From NCBI RefSeq assembly GCF_900112065.1, contig NZ_FOKE01000008.1:305798-369797 (forward strand): DNA of 64,000 bases, read 5' to 3'. The translations under genes were made by a program, and so were the position numbers. Positions 50,880 through 59,382 of this stretch are shown here, piece after piece. The notes beneath the pieces were generated by a model. The model did no database searches and was not told the origin of the DNA. It worked only from the letters and a program-made list of their open reading frames with translations. The first letter of the stretch is position 1. Every line of letters begins with the position of its first letter. This stretch comes from Cohnella sp. OV330 (lineage in GTDB: Bacteria > Bacillota > Bacilli > Paenibacillales > Paenibacillaceae).

Positions 50880-52040
50880 ATGAAAATCGTCGCCGTCCAT
50901 ACGAAAGCCATCAAAATTCCTTTTTTCAAAGGCGAAAAATGGTCCGGAGGTACAAGGTACAGCGCGCCTTCGCTCATCGTGCAGATCGAGACGGACGAAG
51001 GCCTGATCGGGATCGGCGAGTCGGTAGGACCGACCATCCCGGTCATCCAGACCGTCGTGGACAAGGAGTTCGCCCCGTTCCTCATCGGCCGCGATCCGAT
51101 GGAGCTGGAATCGATCCTTCACCGTCTCGAGGAATATTGCGTCAACTGGAAGCAGATCGGCAACTACGGCTTGGCCGGCATCGAGATGGCGCTCCTCGAC
51201 CTCCGCGGCAAAATCCTGAACACGCCCGTCTACAACCTGTTAGGCGGCAAGGTGAAGCAGGAAGTGGCGTTCTCGGGCTACATCTTCATCGACAAACCCG
51301 AAGTCAACGCCGAGGAAGCGCGCAAGTTCGCCGCCGCTGGCTACACGGAATTGAAGCTGAAGGTCGGCCGCGACATCGACCTGGATACGAAGCGGGTCAA
51401 AGCCGTGCGCGAGGCGGTCGGGCCCGCGATGAAGATCCGCATCGACGCCAACCAGAACTGGAGCGTGCCGACGGCGATCAAGGCGATCCGCAAGATGGAG
51501 AAGTACGATCTGCAAATGGTCGAGCAGCCGACGCGATTCGACGACGTGGACGGCATGGCCGCCGTCGCGCGCGCCGTCGACGTGCCAATCATCGCGGACG
51601 AAGGCTGCGCCACCTATGAGGATGCCTTGCGGCTGATCGACAAGCGCGCTTGCGCCTGCTTCCTCGTGTATCCTTCCGAAGCCGGCGGCATCCTGAAGGC
51701 CAGGCAGATCGTCGATCTGGCCAACCACGCCGGCATCTGGTGCGCCACGGGGAGCTGGGCGGAGACGGGCATCGGCACGCTCGGGAACGTGCATATGGTC
51801 GCTTCCTCGCGGAACTTTCCGTTTGCGAACGACACACATCTGAAGTTCATGACAGGCGACCTGCTGCGCGAGGAGCTGGTGTTCAACGACGGGAAAATAA
51901 CGGTTCCGGATCGCCCCGGCTTCGGCATCGATCTGGACGTCGCGAAGCTGGACCGTTTCGGCGCGAATTTCGAACGCGAGATGGTGTTCTACGATCCGCA
52001 GGACCCGCAATTCCAGCCGCGGATCGGCCAATTGCTCTAA
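50880..52040 (+). CDS. Enolase-superfamily (mandelate racemase/muconate lactonizing) enzyme
   Basis: A 386-residue enzyme with an N-terminal capping domain and a (beta/alpha)7beta barrel. Metal ligands are D189 (IRIDANQNW), E215 (MVEQPTRF) and D240 (IADEG). The second-strand base motif K159-x-K161 is present (ELKLKVG). The sixth-strand position that is lysine in muconate-cycloisomerase-like members appears to be Y264 in 'FLVYPSEAGG'. It may be a sugar-acid dehydratase or epimerase. AGGAGG precedes the ATG. Linked to the dehydrogenase 12 bp upstream, which suggests oxidation then dehydration of a sugar acid. Confidence 0.85.
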   Translation: MKIVAVHTKAIKIPFFKGEKWSGGTRYSAPSLIVQIETDEGLIGIGESVGPTIPVIQTVVDKEFAPFLIGRDPMELESILHRLEEYCVNWKQIGNYGLAGIEMALLDLRGKILNTPVYNLLGGKVKQEVAFSGYIFIDKPEVNAEEARKFAAAGYTELKLKVGRDIDLDTKRVKAVREAVGPAMKIRIDANQNWSVPTAIKAIRKMEKYDLQMVEQPTRFDDVDGMAAVARAVDVPIIADEGCATYEDALRLIDKRACACFLVYPSEAGGILKARQIVDLANHAGIWCATGSWAETGIGTLGNVHMVASSRNFPFANDTHLKFMTGDLLREELVFNDGKITVPDRPGFGIDLDVAKLDRFGANFEREMVFYDPQDPQFQPRIGQLL

Positions 52041-52076
52041 GGCTCGACGATACCAAGCACTCGGGAGGAAATTTTC

Positions 52077-54452
52077 ATGACGCTTGCCCGTCCGCCTGAA
52101 CCCAATTGGTCGCAAATATCGGGGCGGTACCCTAGGACCCGCTCCAAACGAATTTATATTCATCCGCCATTGGCCGATTCGTTGGTAGAAGTGAGACCGG
52201 ATTTAACGCTAATCGTAAAGGATGCATTGGCACGAAAAGGCCAACTCCGGAGAGGGCACGGCTTTTTTCTAAGCGCGACTGCAGGCGGAGATCCGCAATT
52301 TTTCGATTTTCGCAACGTAGAGCAGACGTACATGTCGCCCAAGGAACCGATCTTATTCTCATCGCTGCCGCAATCCGGCTTTGACCATCGATTGACGAGC
52401 TTGACCGTACCGGAGCCGGATGGCGGCGCGCGCGTTCACCTCTATCTGTCGATCGCCAATTTGCATCCGACCCGCGCCAGATCGGCGGATTGGTATTTTG
52501 CGAGCGTTGAAGACATGCATGAGAACTTTTATGTCGATATCAACGAAGACTATGTCCCCTATGATCAAGTCCTGGCGCCATGGCTGAACGGGATGGAGCT
52601 CGAGCATCGGGCAACGGAGTCCTTCAGCGGGCTCCTTAGCGATGGGCGGGGCGTTGCGATCCTCCGGTATGACGCGGCGCCTCACACGAACGTGGCGTAT
52701 GCGGCACAAGCCGGCGAATTCGCCAACATTCTTAAGTTTAATATGGAGCTTGCTCCCGGCGAGACAAAGAAAATCCATATCGAAATTTTCGATACGGTTA
52801 CCGGAAGAACGAATGAAATGGCTTCCATTCAGAGTGAGAGCTTCTTAGATGAAGCAACGGCGATTGAACAATGCAGGCAGATATGGAACCTGGCGTTAAT
52901 GGGGAAAGCAAACGTTAAAGTGCCGGAACCGATTATTCAAGATATATTCGATACGGCCCAAGCCAACGCCCTGCAGTTGATAGCGGAAAGAGCGGATGGA
53001 TCCGCTTTGCCCGGACAAGGCGGGTTCAACGAATATACGACCGTGTATTCCTGGGAAGTATCCGTGTATTTGAAAATGCTGAATCGGCTTGGCTACGGGG
53101 ATACGGTTAAAAAAACGCTGCAGTATTTTTTAAGCACGCAGGCCGGCAGCAAGGGGCCTGCCGGGGACATCGTGTCTCCCGAGGGATCCTTTCGCGCGCA
53201 TATTTTCTGGATGTGCGAGACGGGAGCCGTACTTGGGCTGCTTGCGGATTATTACTTGACGACGAAGGATCGATCGTGGTTCGGCGAGCATCTGCCGGCG
53301 ATCGTTCAAGCCTGCGAGTGGATCAAAAAAGAACGCGGCGCGACCAAAATCGTTCAAGAAGACGGCACGAAAGCAGCGCATTACGGTCTGCTGCCGAAAG
53401 GACGCGTTCACGATTGGCCTGATCAAGGGCATTTCTTTTTCTCGGACGCGCATACGTGGCATGGCCTGCATCTGATGGCGCTCGCGCTGAAGGATTGGGG
53501 CTATCCGGACGAGGCGATATACACGGCGGAAGCGCAGGATTATCGGGAATGTCTTGAAGCGGCGGTTCGGCGGGCCACCTATCCGCATCCCCCTGGCGAG
53601 CAAATCCGATGGATCTCCAATGAAGTGTACACGAAGCCGGGAGAAAAGAAGGCCGTATATGCGATCGATGGGCCTGCCGTCCTGTTGGACACGGGAATCA
53701 TCGACGCCGAGGATTCGATCGTCCCCGAGATCGAGTATTATATGCGCAGCTATTTTTCCATGGGCGACTTGTTCGCGGTGAGGTTGCCCGAGATGGAAGA
53801 TGCGGCGCTCGGCAAGCTTCAGGAGCAATATGCGGGCTCGCCGATCGACTTATACTACGTCAACCAGGTGGAGCGAATCTGGCATCGGGTGTGGTGCTTG
53901 CGCGGAGAACGGGAAAAGGCCTTGCGCTATTTTTATTCGACCATGGCCTTTTCGACGACGCTGGACACCCTGCACGTACAAGAACGCTTTTGTCCGCAGT
54001 TGCCGTGGCTGTCGCCCTGGCAGCCGAACGGAAGCGGAAACGGCCGCGTAATGGAGATGATTTTAAATTCGCTTTACCTTATAGAAGATCGCACGCTTAA
54101 GCTGCTGCCCTGCGCGCCGGCCGAGTGGCTGGAGCCCGGGAAGCGGATCGAAGCGAACAGGGTAGCGACCTATCTCGGAGAGCTTTCATTTAAGGTGATC
54201 AGACGCTCGCTTGATACGTTGCACGTCGAAGTTCAACTGCCGGAAGGGATTCAAGCGATCGACGTCACGATCGTATTGAAGAACGGCTATGCCATCCAAA
54301 AGGTTCAAATGCTGGATGGGGAAGATCAGAATCGCGACGGTCAAGATCCGGAATGGAAGGGAACCATCAGCGGCGATAAGCTGCATCTTCCGAATTCAAA
54401 ACGGGAGATAAAAATGCTCGTGCAGCTGTCCGCAGAAGAGGGGATGGTTTAG
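52077..54452 (+). CDS. Large (alpha/alpha)6-barrel-like protein, probable glycosidase
   Basis: A 791-residue cytoplasmic protein. About 1-270 is beta-rich. Residues 290-640 have the helical repeat texture of six-hairpin glycosidases ('VYSWEVSVYLKMLNRLGYGD', 'FRAHIFWMCETGAVLGLLADYYL' in parts, 'HTWHGLHLMALALKDWGYPDEA'), and a beta domain ends it ('LKLLPCAPAEWLEPG'). The layout resembles clan GH-L/GH-M type enzymes such as GH78, GH95 or GH127, but no signature fixes the family. Acidic candidates such as D423 region 'VHDWPDQGHFFFSD' could be catalytic. The stop is immediately followed by the next gene. Confidence 0.65.
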   Translation: MTLARPPEPNWSQISGRYPRTRSKRIYIHPPLADSLVEVRPDLTLIVKDALARKGQLRRGHGFFLSATAGGDPQFFDFRNVEQTYMSPKEPILFSSLPQSGFDHRLTSLTVPEPDGGARVHLYLSIANLHPTRARSADWYFASVEDMHENFYVDINEDYVPYDQVLAPWLNGMELEHRATESFSGLLSDGRGVAILRYDAAPHTNVAYAAQAGEFANILKFNMELAPGETKKIHIEIFDTVTGRTNEMASIQSESFLDEATAIEQCRQIWNLALMGKANVKVPEPIIQDIFDTAQANALQLIAERADGSALPGQGGFNEYTTVYSWEVSVYLKMLNRLGYGDTVKKTLQYFLSTQAGSKGPAGDIVSPEGSFRAHIFWMCETGAVLGLLADYYLTTKDRSWFGEHLPAIVQACEWIKKERGATKIVQEDGTKAAHYGLLPKGRVHDWPDQGHFFFSDAHTWHGLHLMALALKDWGYPDEAIYTAEAQDYRECLEAAVRRATYPHPPGEQIRWISNEVYTKPGEKKAVYAIDGPAVLLDTGIIDAEDSIVPEIEYYMRSYFSMGDLFAVRLPEMEDAALGKLQEQYAGSPIDLYYVNQVERIWHRVWCLRGEREKALRYFYSTMAFSTTLDTLHVQERFCPQLPWLSPWQPNGSGNGRVMEMILNSLYLIEDRTLKLLPCAPAEWLEPGKRIEANRVATYLGELSFKVIRRSLDTLHVEVQLPEGIQAIDVTIVLKNGYAIQKVQMLDGEDQNRDGQDPEWKGTISGDKLHLPNSKREIKMLVQLSAEEGMV

Positions 54453-55529
54453 TTGGAACAACAACCTTTCAAAAACTCAGAAGAACGGTGTAATGAAACA
54501 GACGAGCTGACATGGCACATGCCGGATGAGCCTCCTTTTCAAATCGCCGGATTTGCCTGGTGGACGAAGGAGCGCAAGTATCGCCGGCTGCCGACCGTCG
54601 CGCCCGGCGCGATTCGCGAGATCCTGGACGAGTTGGCGAACAACACTTCAGGGGGTCAGATTCGGTTCCGAACGAATGCGAGGAAGCTTGCCATCCGGGT
54701 CAAGCTGTTCGCGCCGAACACCGCGGAGCATATCCCCGCGACGGCCGTGAACGGATTCGACTGTTATTTGGGCGCGCCAGGCGCGCAGCGGTATTTCGGG
54801 ACGACGAGATTCCCGCACGATGCCGATCATTACGAGTACGTGTTTTTTGATGGGCTGGAGGCGGCGCAGCGCTGCGTCACGTTGAATTTTCCGTTGTTCC
54901 AGGGCGTGCATGAAGTTCGCATCGGGGTAAATCCCGATGCCGATATCAGCGCGTTTCCGGCGTATTCGTCGGATCGCAAGGTCGTTCTCTACGGAACGTC
55001 GATCACGCAAGGAGGCTGCGCATCGCGGCCCGGGATGTCGTACACCAATATACTGAGCCGCCGATTCGACCGGGAGTTTATTAACTTGGGCTTCTCCGGC
55101 AACGGCCAAGGCGACCCCGAGATTGCGAGGCTCATGAACGAGATCGACGATCCGGCCTGCATCGTCCTCGATTATGACGCCAATAACCCGAACATCGACA
55201 ATCTGATCCGCACGATGCCCGCTTTTATTCGCATTTTGCGAAGCCGGCATGCCGAAGTGCCGATCCTCGTCCTGTCGCGCATTCCTTACGGCTACGAGCA
55301 AACGCAAACGTCATCCTATCAAGACAGAATCGCGAGACGGGACTATCAAAGCGGATATGTAGAGGAGCTCCGGAGCCAGGGCGATCGCTTTATTGACTTC
55401 TACGATGGGGCCGATTTACTCGGGGAGCGCTGGAACGAATGCACGGTAGACGGCGTCCATCCGACCGACTTTGGCTTTATGCGGATTGCCGATGCCTTGA
55501 CGCCGATACTGAAACCGATTCTGTTGTAA
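54453..55529 (+). CDS. SGNH/GDSL esterase with N-terminal GxDLY-type domain
   Basis: A 358-residue esterase. The N-terminal beta-sandwich (about 25-170) has 'AVNGFDCYLGAP', like the GxDLY domain found before many SGNH enzymes. The catalytic part begins 'VVLYGTSITQGGCASRPG' with S183, then 'NLGFSGNGQGDPEI', 'IVLDYDANN', and ends with Asp/His in 'TVDGVHPTDFGF'. No signal peptide. The start is a TTG directly after the preceding TAG stop, with a GAGGGG site about 10 nt upstream. It is the last gene of the sugar operon; it likely removes acyl decorations from the imported substrate. Confidence 0.88.
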   Translation: MEQQPFKNSEERCNETDELTWHMPDEPPFQIAGFAWWTKERKYRRLPTVAPGAIREILDELANNTSGGQIRFRTNARKLAIRVKLFAPNTAEHIPATAVNGFDCYLGAPGAQRYFGTTRFPHDADHYEYVFFDGLEAAQRCVTLNFPLFQGVHEVRIGVNPDADISAFPAYSSDRKVVLYGTSITQGGCASRPGMSYTNILSRRFDREFINLGFSGNGQGDPEIARLMNEIDDPACIVLDYDANNPNIDNLIRTMPAFIRILRSRHAEVPILVLSRIPYGYEQTQTSSYQDRIARRDYQSGYVEELRSQGDRFIDFYDGADLLGERWNECTVDGVHPTDFGFMRIADALTPILKPILL

Positions 55530-55537
55530 GCGCAAAC

Positions 55538-55574
55538 AGAAGCTGCGACGCCGAATTTTCGGTTCGCAGCTTCT
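55538..55574. terminator. Hairpin between convergent genes
   Basis: AGAAGCTGCGA / TCGCAGCTTCT, an 11-bp stem with an inner CCGA/TCGG pairing. It lies between the sugar operon and the convergent dioxygenase. There is no long T-run directly after it, so strength is uncertain. Confidence 0.65.
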
Positions 55575-55580
55575 CAGCCA

Positions 55581-56528
55581 TTAGCATATTTTTTCTTTTT
55601 GCCAACGGATGGCGTGGTCGAATTTCGTAAACCTGAATTCATGGCTCCTCCAATAATGCTTCAGCTCCTCTTTGGCCCAGCCCTCGTAGAGCTCATCCCA
55701 TTCATACGGACCATGGGGCTTCAAAGAAGAAGGTTCAATGACTTCGCTAGCCGGCTGATAGCGATAATCGCACGATAGCCGAATTTGGCCCGGGATCTGG
55801 TTCGGCATCGATTTGTGAACGGTGTGGCTGTGAAATACGAGCACGTCTCCGGCCTCGTAATCGATCGTCTGCCAGTCGTAATCGAGTCCGCACAGGATCG
55901 ATTCCAGCCCGCCTGCTCCCGGGTTGCTCGATACGCCGAGCAGTCCGGCCTCATGGCTTCCTTTGAGCACGGCCAAGCCGCCCAGTTGTCTCGACACGTC
56001 GCCCAGCGGCATCCAGCAGGTCCAGGTGTTGGACGCGCCCTGGATATGAAGGAAGTCCTGATGCGAAGGCGTGATCTTCGCATCTCGATGCGGAAGCATG
56101 ACCCGGCCGATATTCCGCGGATGCGGAAACGGCTTTTCATTGAACAAGGTAGAAAAAATCTCCAGGATTTCCGGCGAATGAGCCAGGGCATGAAAAGCTT
56201 CGAGCTTTTGAATCCGGCGGTACATCTCGATCGTAACGCCAACGCCGTTCCATTGCAGCTCCTCCGAGGTGTACCGATTGACGGCTTCGACGTCGGCCAT
56301 CCCGTCCATAAGCGGGAATTTCGAATCCATCACGCCGAAGCTGTCCAAGATCTCCAGGACGCCCCGGCGAACTTCGAGCACGCGAGCTCGCGGGAGAAGG
56401 CCTTTGAAGAACAGAACGCCATCCTCGTCTGCTATGGCGCGCAGCCGATCGGGTTGGCCAAGCAGCGGGCCGGCGTCCGCGAAGGTGCCGGAGACGGGTT
56501 TTCGATCGTTGTCCATCGGTATATCCAT
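55581..56528 (-). CDS. Phytanoyl-CoA dioxygenase (PhyH) family protein
   Basis: A 315-residue Fe(II)/2-oxoglutarate-dependent oxygenase. The iron triad is H156-x-D158 in 'SHQDFLHIQG' and H238 in 'VFHSHTVHKSM'; R250 in 'GQIRLSCDYRY' should hold 2-oxoglutarate. Bacterial PhyH proteins hydroxylate diverse small molecules. It is divergent from an AraC regulator with 117 bp between starts, which likely controls it. GGAGG lies 10 nt before the ATG. Confidence 0.88.
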   Translation of the reverse strand: MDIPMDNDRKPVSGTFADAGPLLGQPDRLRAIADEDGVLFFKGLLPRARVLEVRRGVLEILDSFGVMDSKFPLMDGMADVEAVNRYTSEELQWNGVGVTIEMYRRIQKLEAFHALAHSPEILEIFSTLFNEKPFPHPRNIGRVMLPHRDAKITPSHQDFLHIQGASNTWTCWMPLGDVSRQLGGLAVLKGSHEAGLLGVSSNPGAGGLESILCGLDYDWQTIDYEAGDVLVFHSHTVHKSMPNQIPGQIRLSCDYRYQPASEVIEPSSLKPHGPYEWDELYEGWAKEELKHYWRSHEFRFTKFDHAIRWQKEKIC

Positions 56529-56645
56529 TGCGTGTGTTCCTCCTCTCTTGATGTTGTCATCATAGCAGCGGGACCGCCAAAAACATTTAGATGGCAGCGC
56601 AAAGGTTTGTCATTTACCGGAATGGAAATAGGGAGGGGTTGGCGG

Positions 56646-57509
56646 TTGGAAGCGTTCATCAAGGCCATCGAAAACGCGCAGCCGGTCGTTCATTTTGCGA
56701 ATCGGTGGGTCAGCAGTCCGGGCGAATCCTTCGGGCCGCGGACGATCGGGGATTACCAATGGATCTTCGTGAGAAGCGGAAAAGGCAGCGCGCGGATCGG
56801 CGGCCAATCGTTCCGCGTTTACTCCGGATGCTTGTTCACCTACGGTCCCGGGCAGCCGCATTGGTTCTGCTCGAGCGACGACGATCCGTTGGTGTTGTAC
56901 GGCTTGCACTTCGGTTATGCGGGACATTCGGGCCTAGACGATGTCCTGCGTATGATCCGAGACGTGGATTGGGATCGCTTCGAAAAAATAAATCCCGACG
57001 TCGCCGTCCCATTCCCCCCAAGAATGGAGACGGGCGCTTGGCCGTTGCCGTACTTCGAACGACTGGTTGAGGAGTATCGGGGTAACCGGACGCTGGGCGC
57101 CCTGGTGTTAAGAGGGCTGCTCAGCGAGCTGCTGGCCAGAGTGGCACGGTGGGTCATCGATAAGCCGATTCCGGCGATGCCGCAGGACAAGCGAATGCTC
57201 CGCGTGAAAGAAAGCTTGCGGAGCAAAGCGATGGAGAACTATCAGACGGATTGGTTGACGGAAGGGCTGCCTTACAGCCACGATTACATTTCCCGTTTGT
57301 TTAAGCAATGCTTCGGGCAATCTCCGCGGGAGTATCATAACCAGGCGAGATTGGCCCAAGTCCAACGATTGCTCGAGGAAACGGAGCTGAGCTCCACCGC
57401 GATCGCCGAGCGGATGAATTTCGGCAGCGTTCATCATTTTTGCAAATGGTTTAAAACGAATACGGGCATGCAGCCGGGGGCTTACCGCAAAAGAAGCCGG
57501 TTTTTGTAA
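56646..57509 (+). CDS. AraC family transcriptional regulator (cupin sensor)
   Basis: A 287-residue regulator. The N-terminal cupin-like sensor (about 10-120) includes 'IFVRSGKGSARIGGQSF' and 'LFTYGPGQPHWF'. The C-terminal AraC double helix-turn-helix (about 185-285) shows 'GLPYSHDYISRLFKQCFGQSPREYHN' (in parts) and 'IAERMNFGSVHHFCKWFKTNTGMQPG' (in parts). I chose the TTG at 56646 with GGGAGGGG 7 nt upstream over the ATG at 56622, which lacks a site. Divergent from the PhyH gene; probably its regulator, and perhaps that of the dehydrogenase operon too. Confidence 0.88.
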   Translation: MEAFIKAIENAQPVVHFANRWVSSPGESFGPRTIGDYQWIFVRSGKGSARIGGQSFRVYSGCLFTYGPGQPHWFCSSDDDPLVLYGLHFGYAGHSGLDDVLRMIRDVDWDRFEKINPDVAVPFPPRMETGAWPLPYFERLVEEYRGNRTLGALVLRGLLSELLARVARWVIDKPIPAMPQDKRMLRVKESLRSKAMENYQTDWLTEGLPYSHDYISRLFKQCFGQSPREYHNQARLAQVQRLLEETELSSTAIAERMNFGSVHHFCKWFKTNTGMQPGAYRKRSRFL

Positions 57510-57536
57510 CCGCCCAAGAGAAGATGGCGATGCGGC

Positions 57537-57914
57537 TTACGATTTCATGTTCTTTTCCAACCGATCGATGATGATCTCTTGCGCATTTACGATATGCCGA
57601 GTCAGCTCGTCCGCCGAGTCGGGATTCCTTGGGATGACCAGGTCCGCCAACCGGCGATGGCTATCGTAAAATTGCCGGTAGGTCGCGCTGGTCATATTCG
57701 TGATTTCCAATATCGCTTGGAACACGTTCGCCATCGTATTCCATGCCGCCAGCAGGGGGCTGTTATCGGCCATCATCACCAGGCTGCGGTGAAATTGGAT
57801 GTCGAGAACGGAAGTCTCCGCGCTCGAAGGCGCATTCCCGGGGACGGACAGACGTTGTTCCAGGACTTCCATGACTTCGAAAAGGGGGCGGAAGTGGAAG
57901 GAGCGATTGGCCAA
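57537..57914 (-). pseudogene. Truncated GntR family regulator (FCD domain only)
   Basis: The frame encodes 125 residues matching the ligand-binding FCD domain of FadR-type GntR regulators ('LDIQFHRSLVMMADNSPLL', 'HRRLADLVIPRNPDSADELTRHI' in parts). The winged-helix DNA-binding half is absent. The frame is closed by a TAA just upstream of a TTG with no ribosome site, and the next gene starts only 37 bp away in the opposite direction. The 5' half seems to have been deleted. Confidence 0.7.
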
Positions 57915-57951
57915 TATTTACTCGAGCGCTTGCGGGAAAGGAGAGAGGGAA

Positions 57952-58908
57952 GTGAGAAAGCTTGCGATATGGGGTGCGGGTATTTTCGGAGACCGCAGGG
58001 AACGGGAGTTGTTCGAGCCGGCCGGTTATCACGCTGACTATTATGAATGCGACGACCCGCTTGAACTTGCGGCTTCGATGACGGACGCCGAAGGGCTGAT
58101 CGTGAATCTCGAACAAGTCTCGGATGAATTATTGGACCTTCTGCCGGGCTTAAAAGTGATCGGACGATACGGCGTCGGCGTCGACAATATCGATCTTGAA
58201 GCCGCATCCAGGCGGCGAATACCGGTCATCAACGTGCCGGATTATTGCGTCGACGAAGTCGCGGAGCATGCGGTCAGCTTCATTTTTGCGGCCAACCGAA
58301 AATTGCCGATCGCAGCGTCTTTGCCAAGACAAGGCGACTGGGGCAAAGTGCAAGCGCTCAAGCCGATTCGCGCGATCAAAGAGATGACGCTCGGTGTCGT
58401 CGGGACCGGGCGGATCGGCATGAAAGTGATTGAGATGATGGCCCCTTTCGGTTGCAAAATTCTAATTTACGATCCCTACCTCGCCCATGCGCAACTGCCG
58501 ATGAACGCGGAAACGACCGGATTCGATCGGCTGCTTGCGCAGTCCGACATCTTCACGATTCATTGTCCGCTGACGGAACAAACCCGGCGCATGTTCCGTG
58601 CCGAAACGTTCGCCCGAATGCGGAAGCAGCCGGCCATCGTCAATGTCTCGCGGGGGCCGATCGTCGACGAACGCGATTTGCTCGCCGCATTGGACGAAGG
58701 CATCGTGTCCTTCGCCGCGCTGGACGTCATGGAGACGGAGCCGCCGGGGCGGGATCATCCTTTGCTGAATCACCCTAAGGCGCTCGTCACGGGACACGCG
58801 GCCTGGTACTCCGAGCAATCCGAGAACCGGCTAAGGGATCTGCTTGCCGTTCGCATGTTGGATTATCTGGAAGGCCGGCCTGTTCCCTCGATCGTGAACA
58901 AATTTTAA
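57952..58908 (+). CDS. D-2-hydroxyacid dehydrogenase (NAD-dependent)
   Basis: A 318-residue D-isomer-specific hydroxyacid dehydrogenase. The nucleotide-binding motif is 'LGVVGTGRIGMKVIEMM'. The active-site Arg is in 'IVNVSRGPIVDE', Glu in 'LDVMETEPPG' and His in 'VTGHAAWYS'. It resembles the phosphoglycerate/hydroxypyruvate dehydrogenase group. The start is a GTG with GGAGAGAGGGAA just upstream; a longer frame would overlap the GntR remnant. First gene of an operon with a cupin and two SDRs. Confidence 0.9.
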   Translation: MRKLAIWGAGIFGDRRERELFEPAGYHADYYECDDPLELAASMTDAEGLIVNLEQVSDELLDLLPGLKVIGRYGVGVDNIDLEAASRRRIPVINVPDYCVDEVAEHAVSFIFAANRKLPIAASLPRQGDWGKVQALKPIRAIKEMTLGVVGTGRIGMKVIEMMAPFGCKILIYDPYLAHAQLPMNAETTGFDRLLAQSDIFTIHCPLTEQTRRMFRAETFARMRKQPAIVNVSRGPIVDERDLLAALDEGIVSFAALDVMETEPPGRDHPLLNHPKALVTGHAAWYSEQSENRLRDLLAVRMLDYLEGRPVPSIVNKF

Positions 58909-58932
58909 TGACGAATAAGGAGTGTATGACCC

Positions 58933-59355
58933 ATGCGTAAAGCGAACGCGATCCGCGCATCCGAAGTGAAAACGTTGTTCGTAGACGAAACGTATTCGTC
59001 CAAGATGCTCATCGACCGAACGAATTCGGATACGTTTAATACCCAGATCAACATGGGAATCGTGGCGCCGGGAGCCAGTCATCCCGATCATAATCACCCG
59101 ACCGACTATGACGAATTTTATTTGGTCATAAAAGGCCAAGGTATGGTGCGTCTCGATGGGCAGGAGTACGATCTGCTGCCAGGCGACGTCGCGTTCATTC
59201 CGGGCGGTTCCTACCATGCCATCGCCAATAGAAGCGATACGGAAGAGTTGGTCATATTTACGGTTTGGCCCAAGCATCCGGAGGAAGGCGCCAACCCGGT
59301 TTACGATCAGCGCATCCGGGAGTGGGGCAAGTCGTACGCGACGATCCACGATTAA
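58933..59355 (+). CDS. Cupin domain protein
   Basis: A 140-residue single cupin with the metal site 'PDHNHPTDYDEFYLVIKGQG' and 'GDVAFIPGGSYHAI'. This small type often acts as a sugar or sugar-acid isomerase-like helper in catabolic operons. The AAGGAG site is before the ATG. It lies 24 bp after the dehydrogenase and 27 bp before an SDR, so it belongs to the same transcript. The substrate is unknown. Confidence 0.85.
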   Translation: MRKANAIRASEVKTLFVDETYSSKMLIDRTNSDTFNTQINMGIVAPGASHPDHNHPTDYDEFYLVIKGQGMVRLDGQEYDLLPGDVAFIPGGSYHAIANRSDTEELVIFTVWPKHPEEGANPVYDQRIREWGKSYATIHD

Positions 59356-59382
59356 CTTTAATTCAGAAAGAGGCGCTCGCCT

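Noticed and set aside
55785..56645. Upstream extension of the AraC frame to 55785
   Set aside because: It runs antisense through the PhyH gene; the regulator's conserved part begins after 56622 and has a good ribosome site at 56631.
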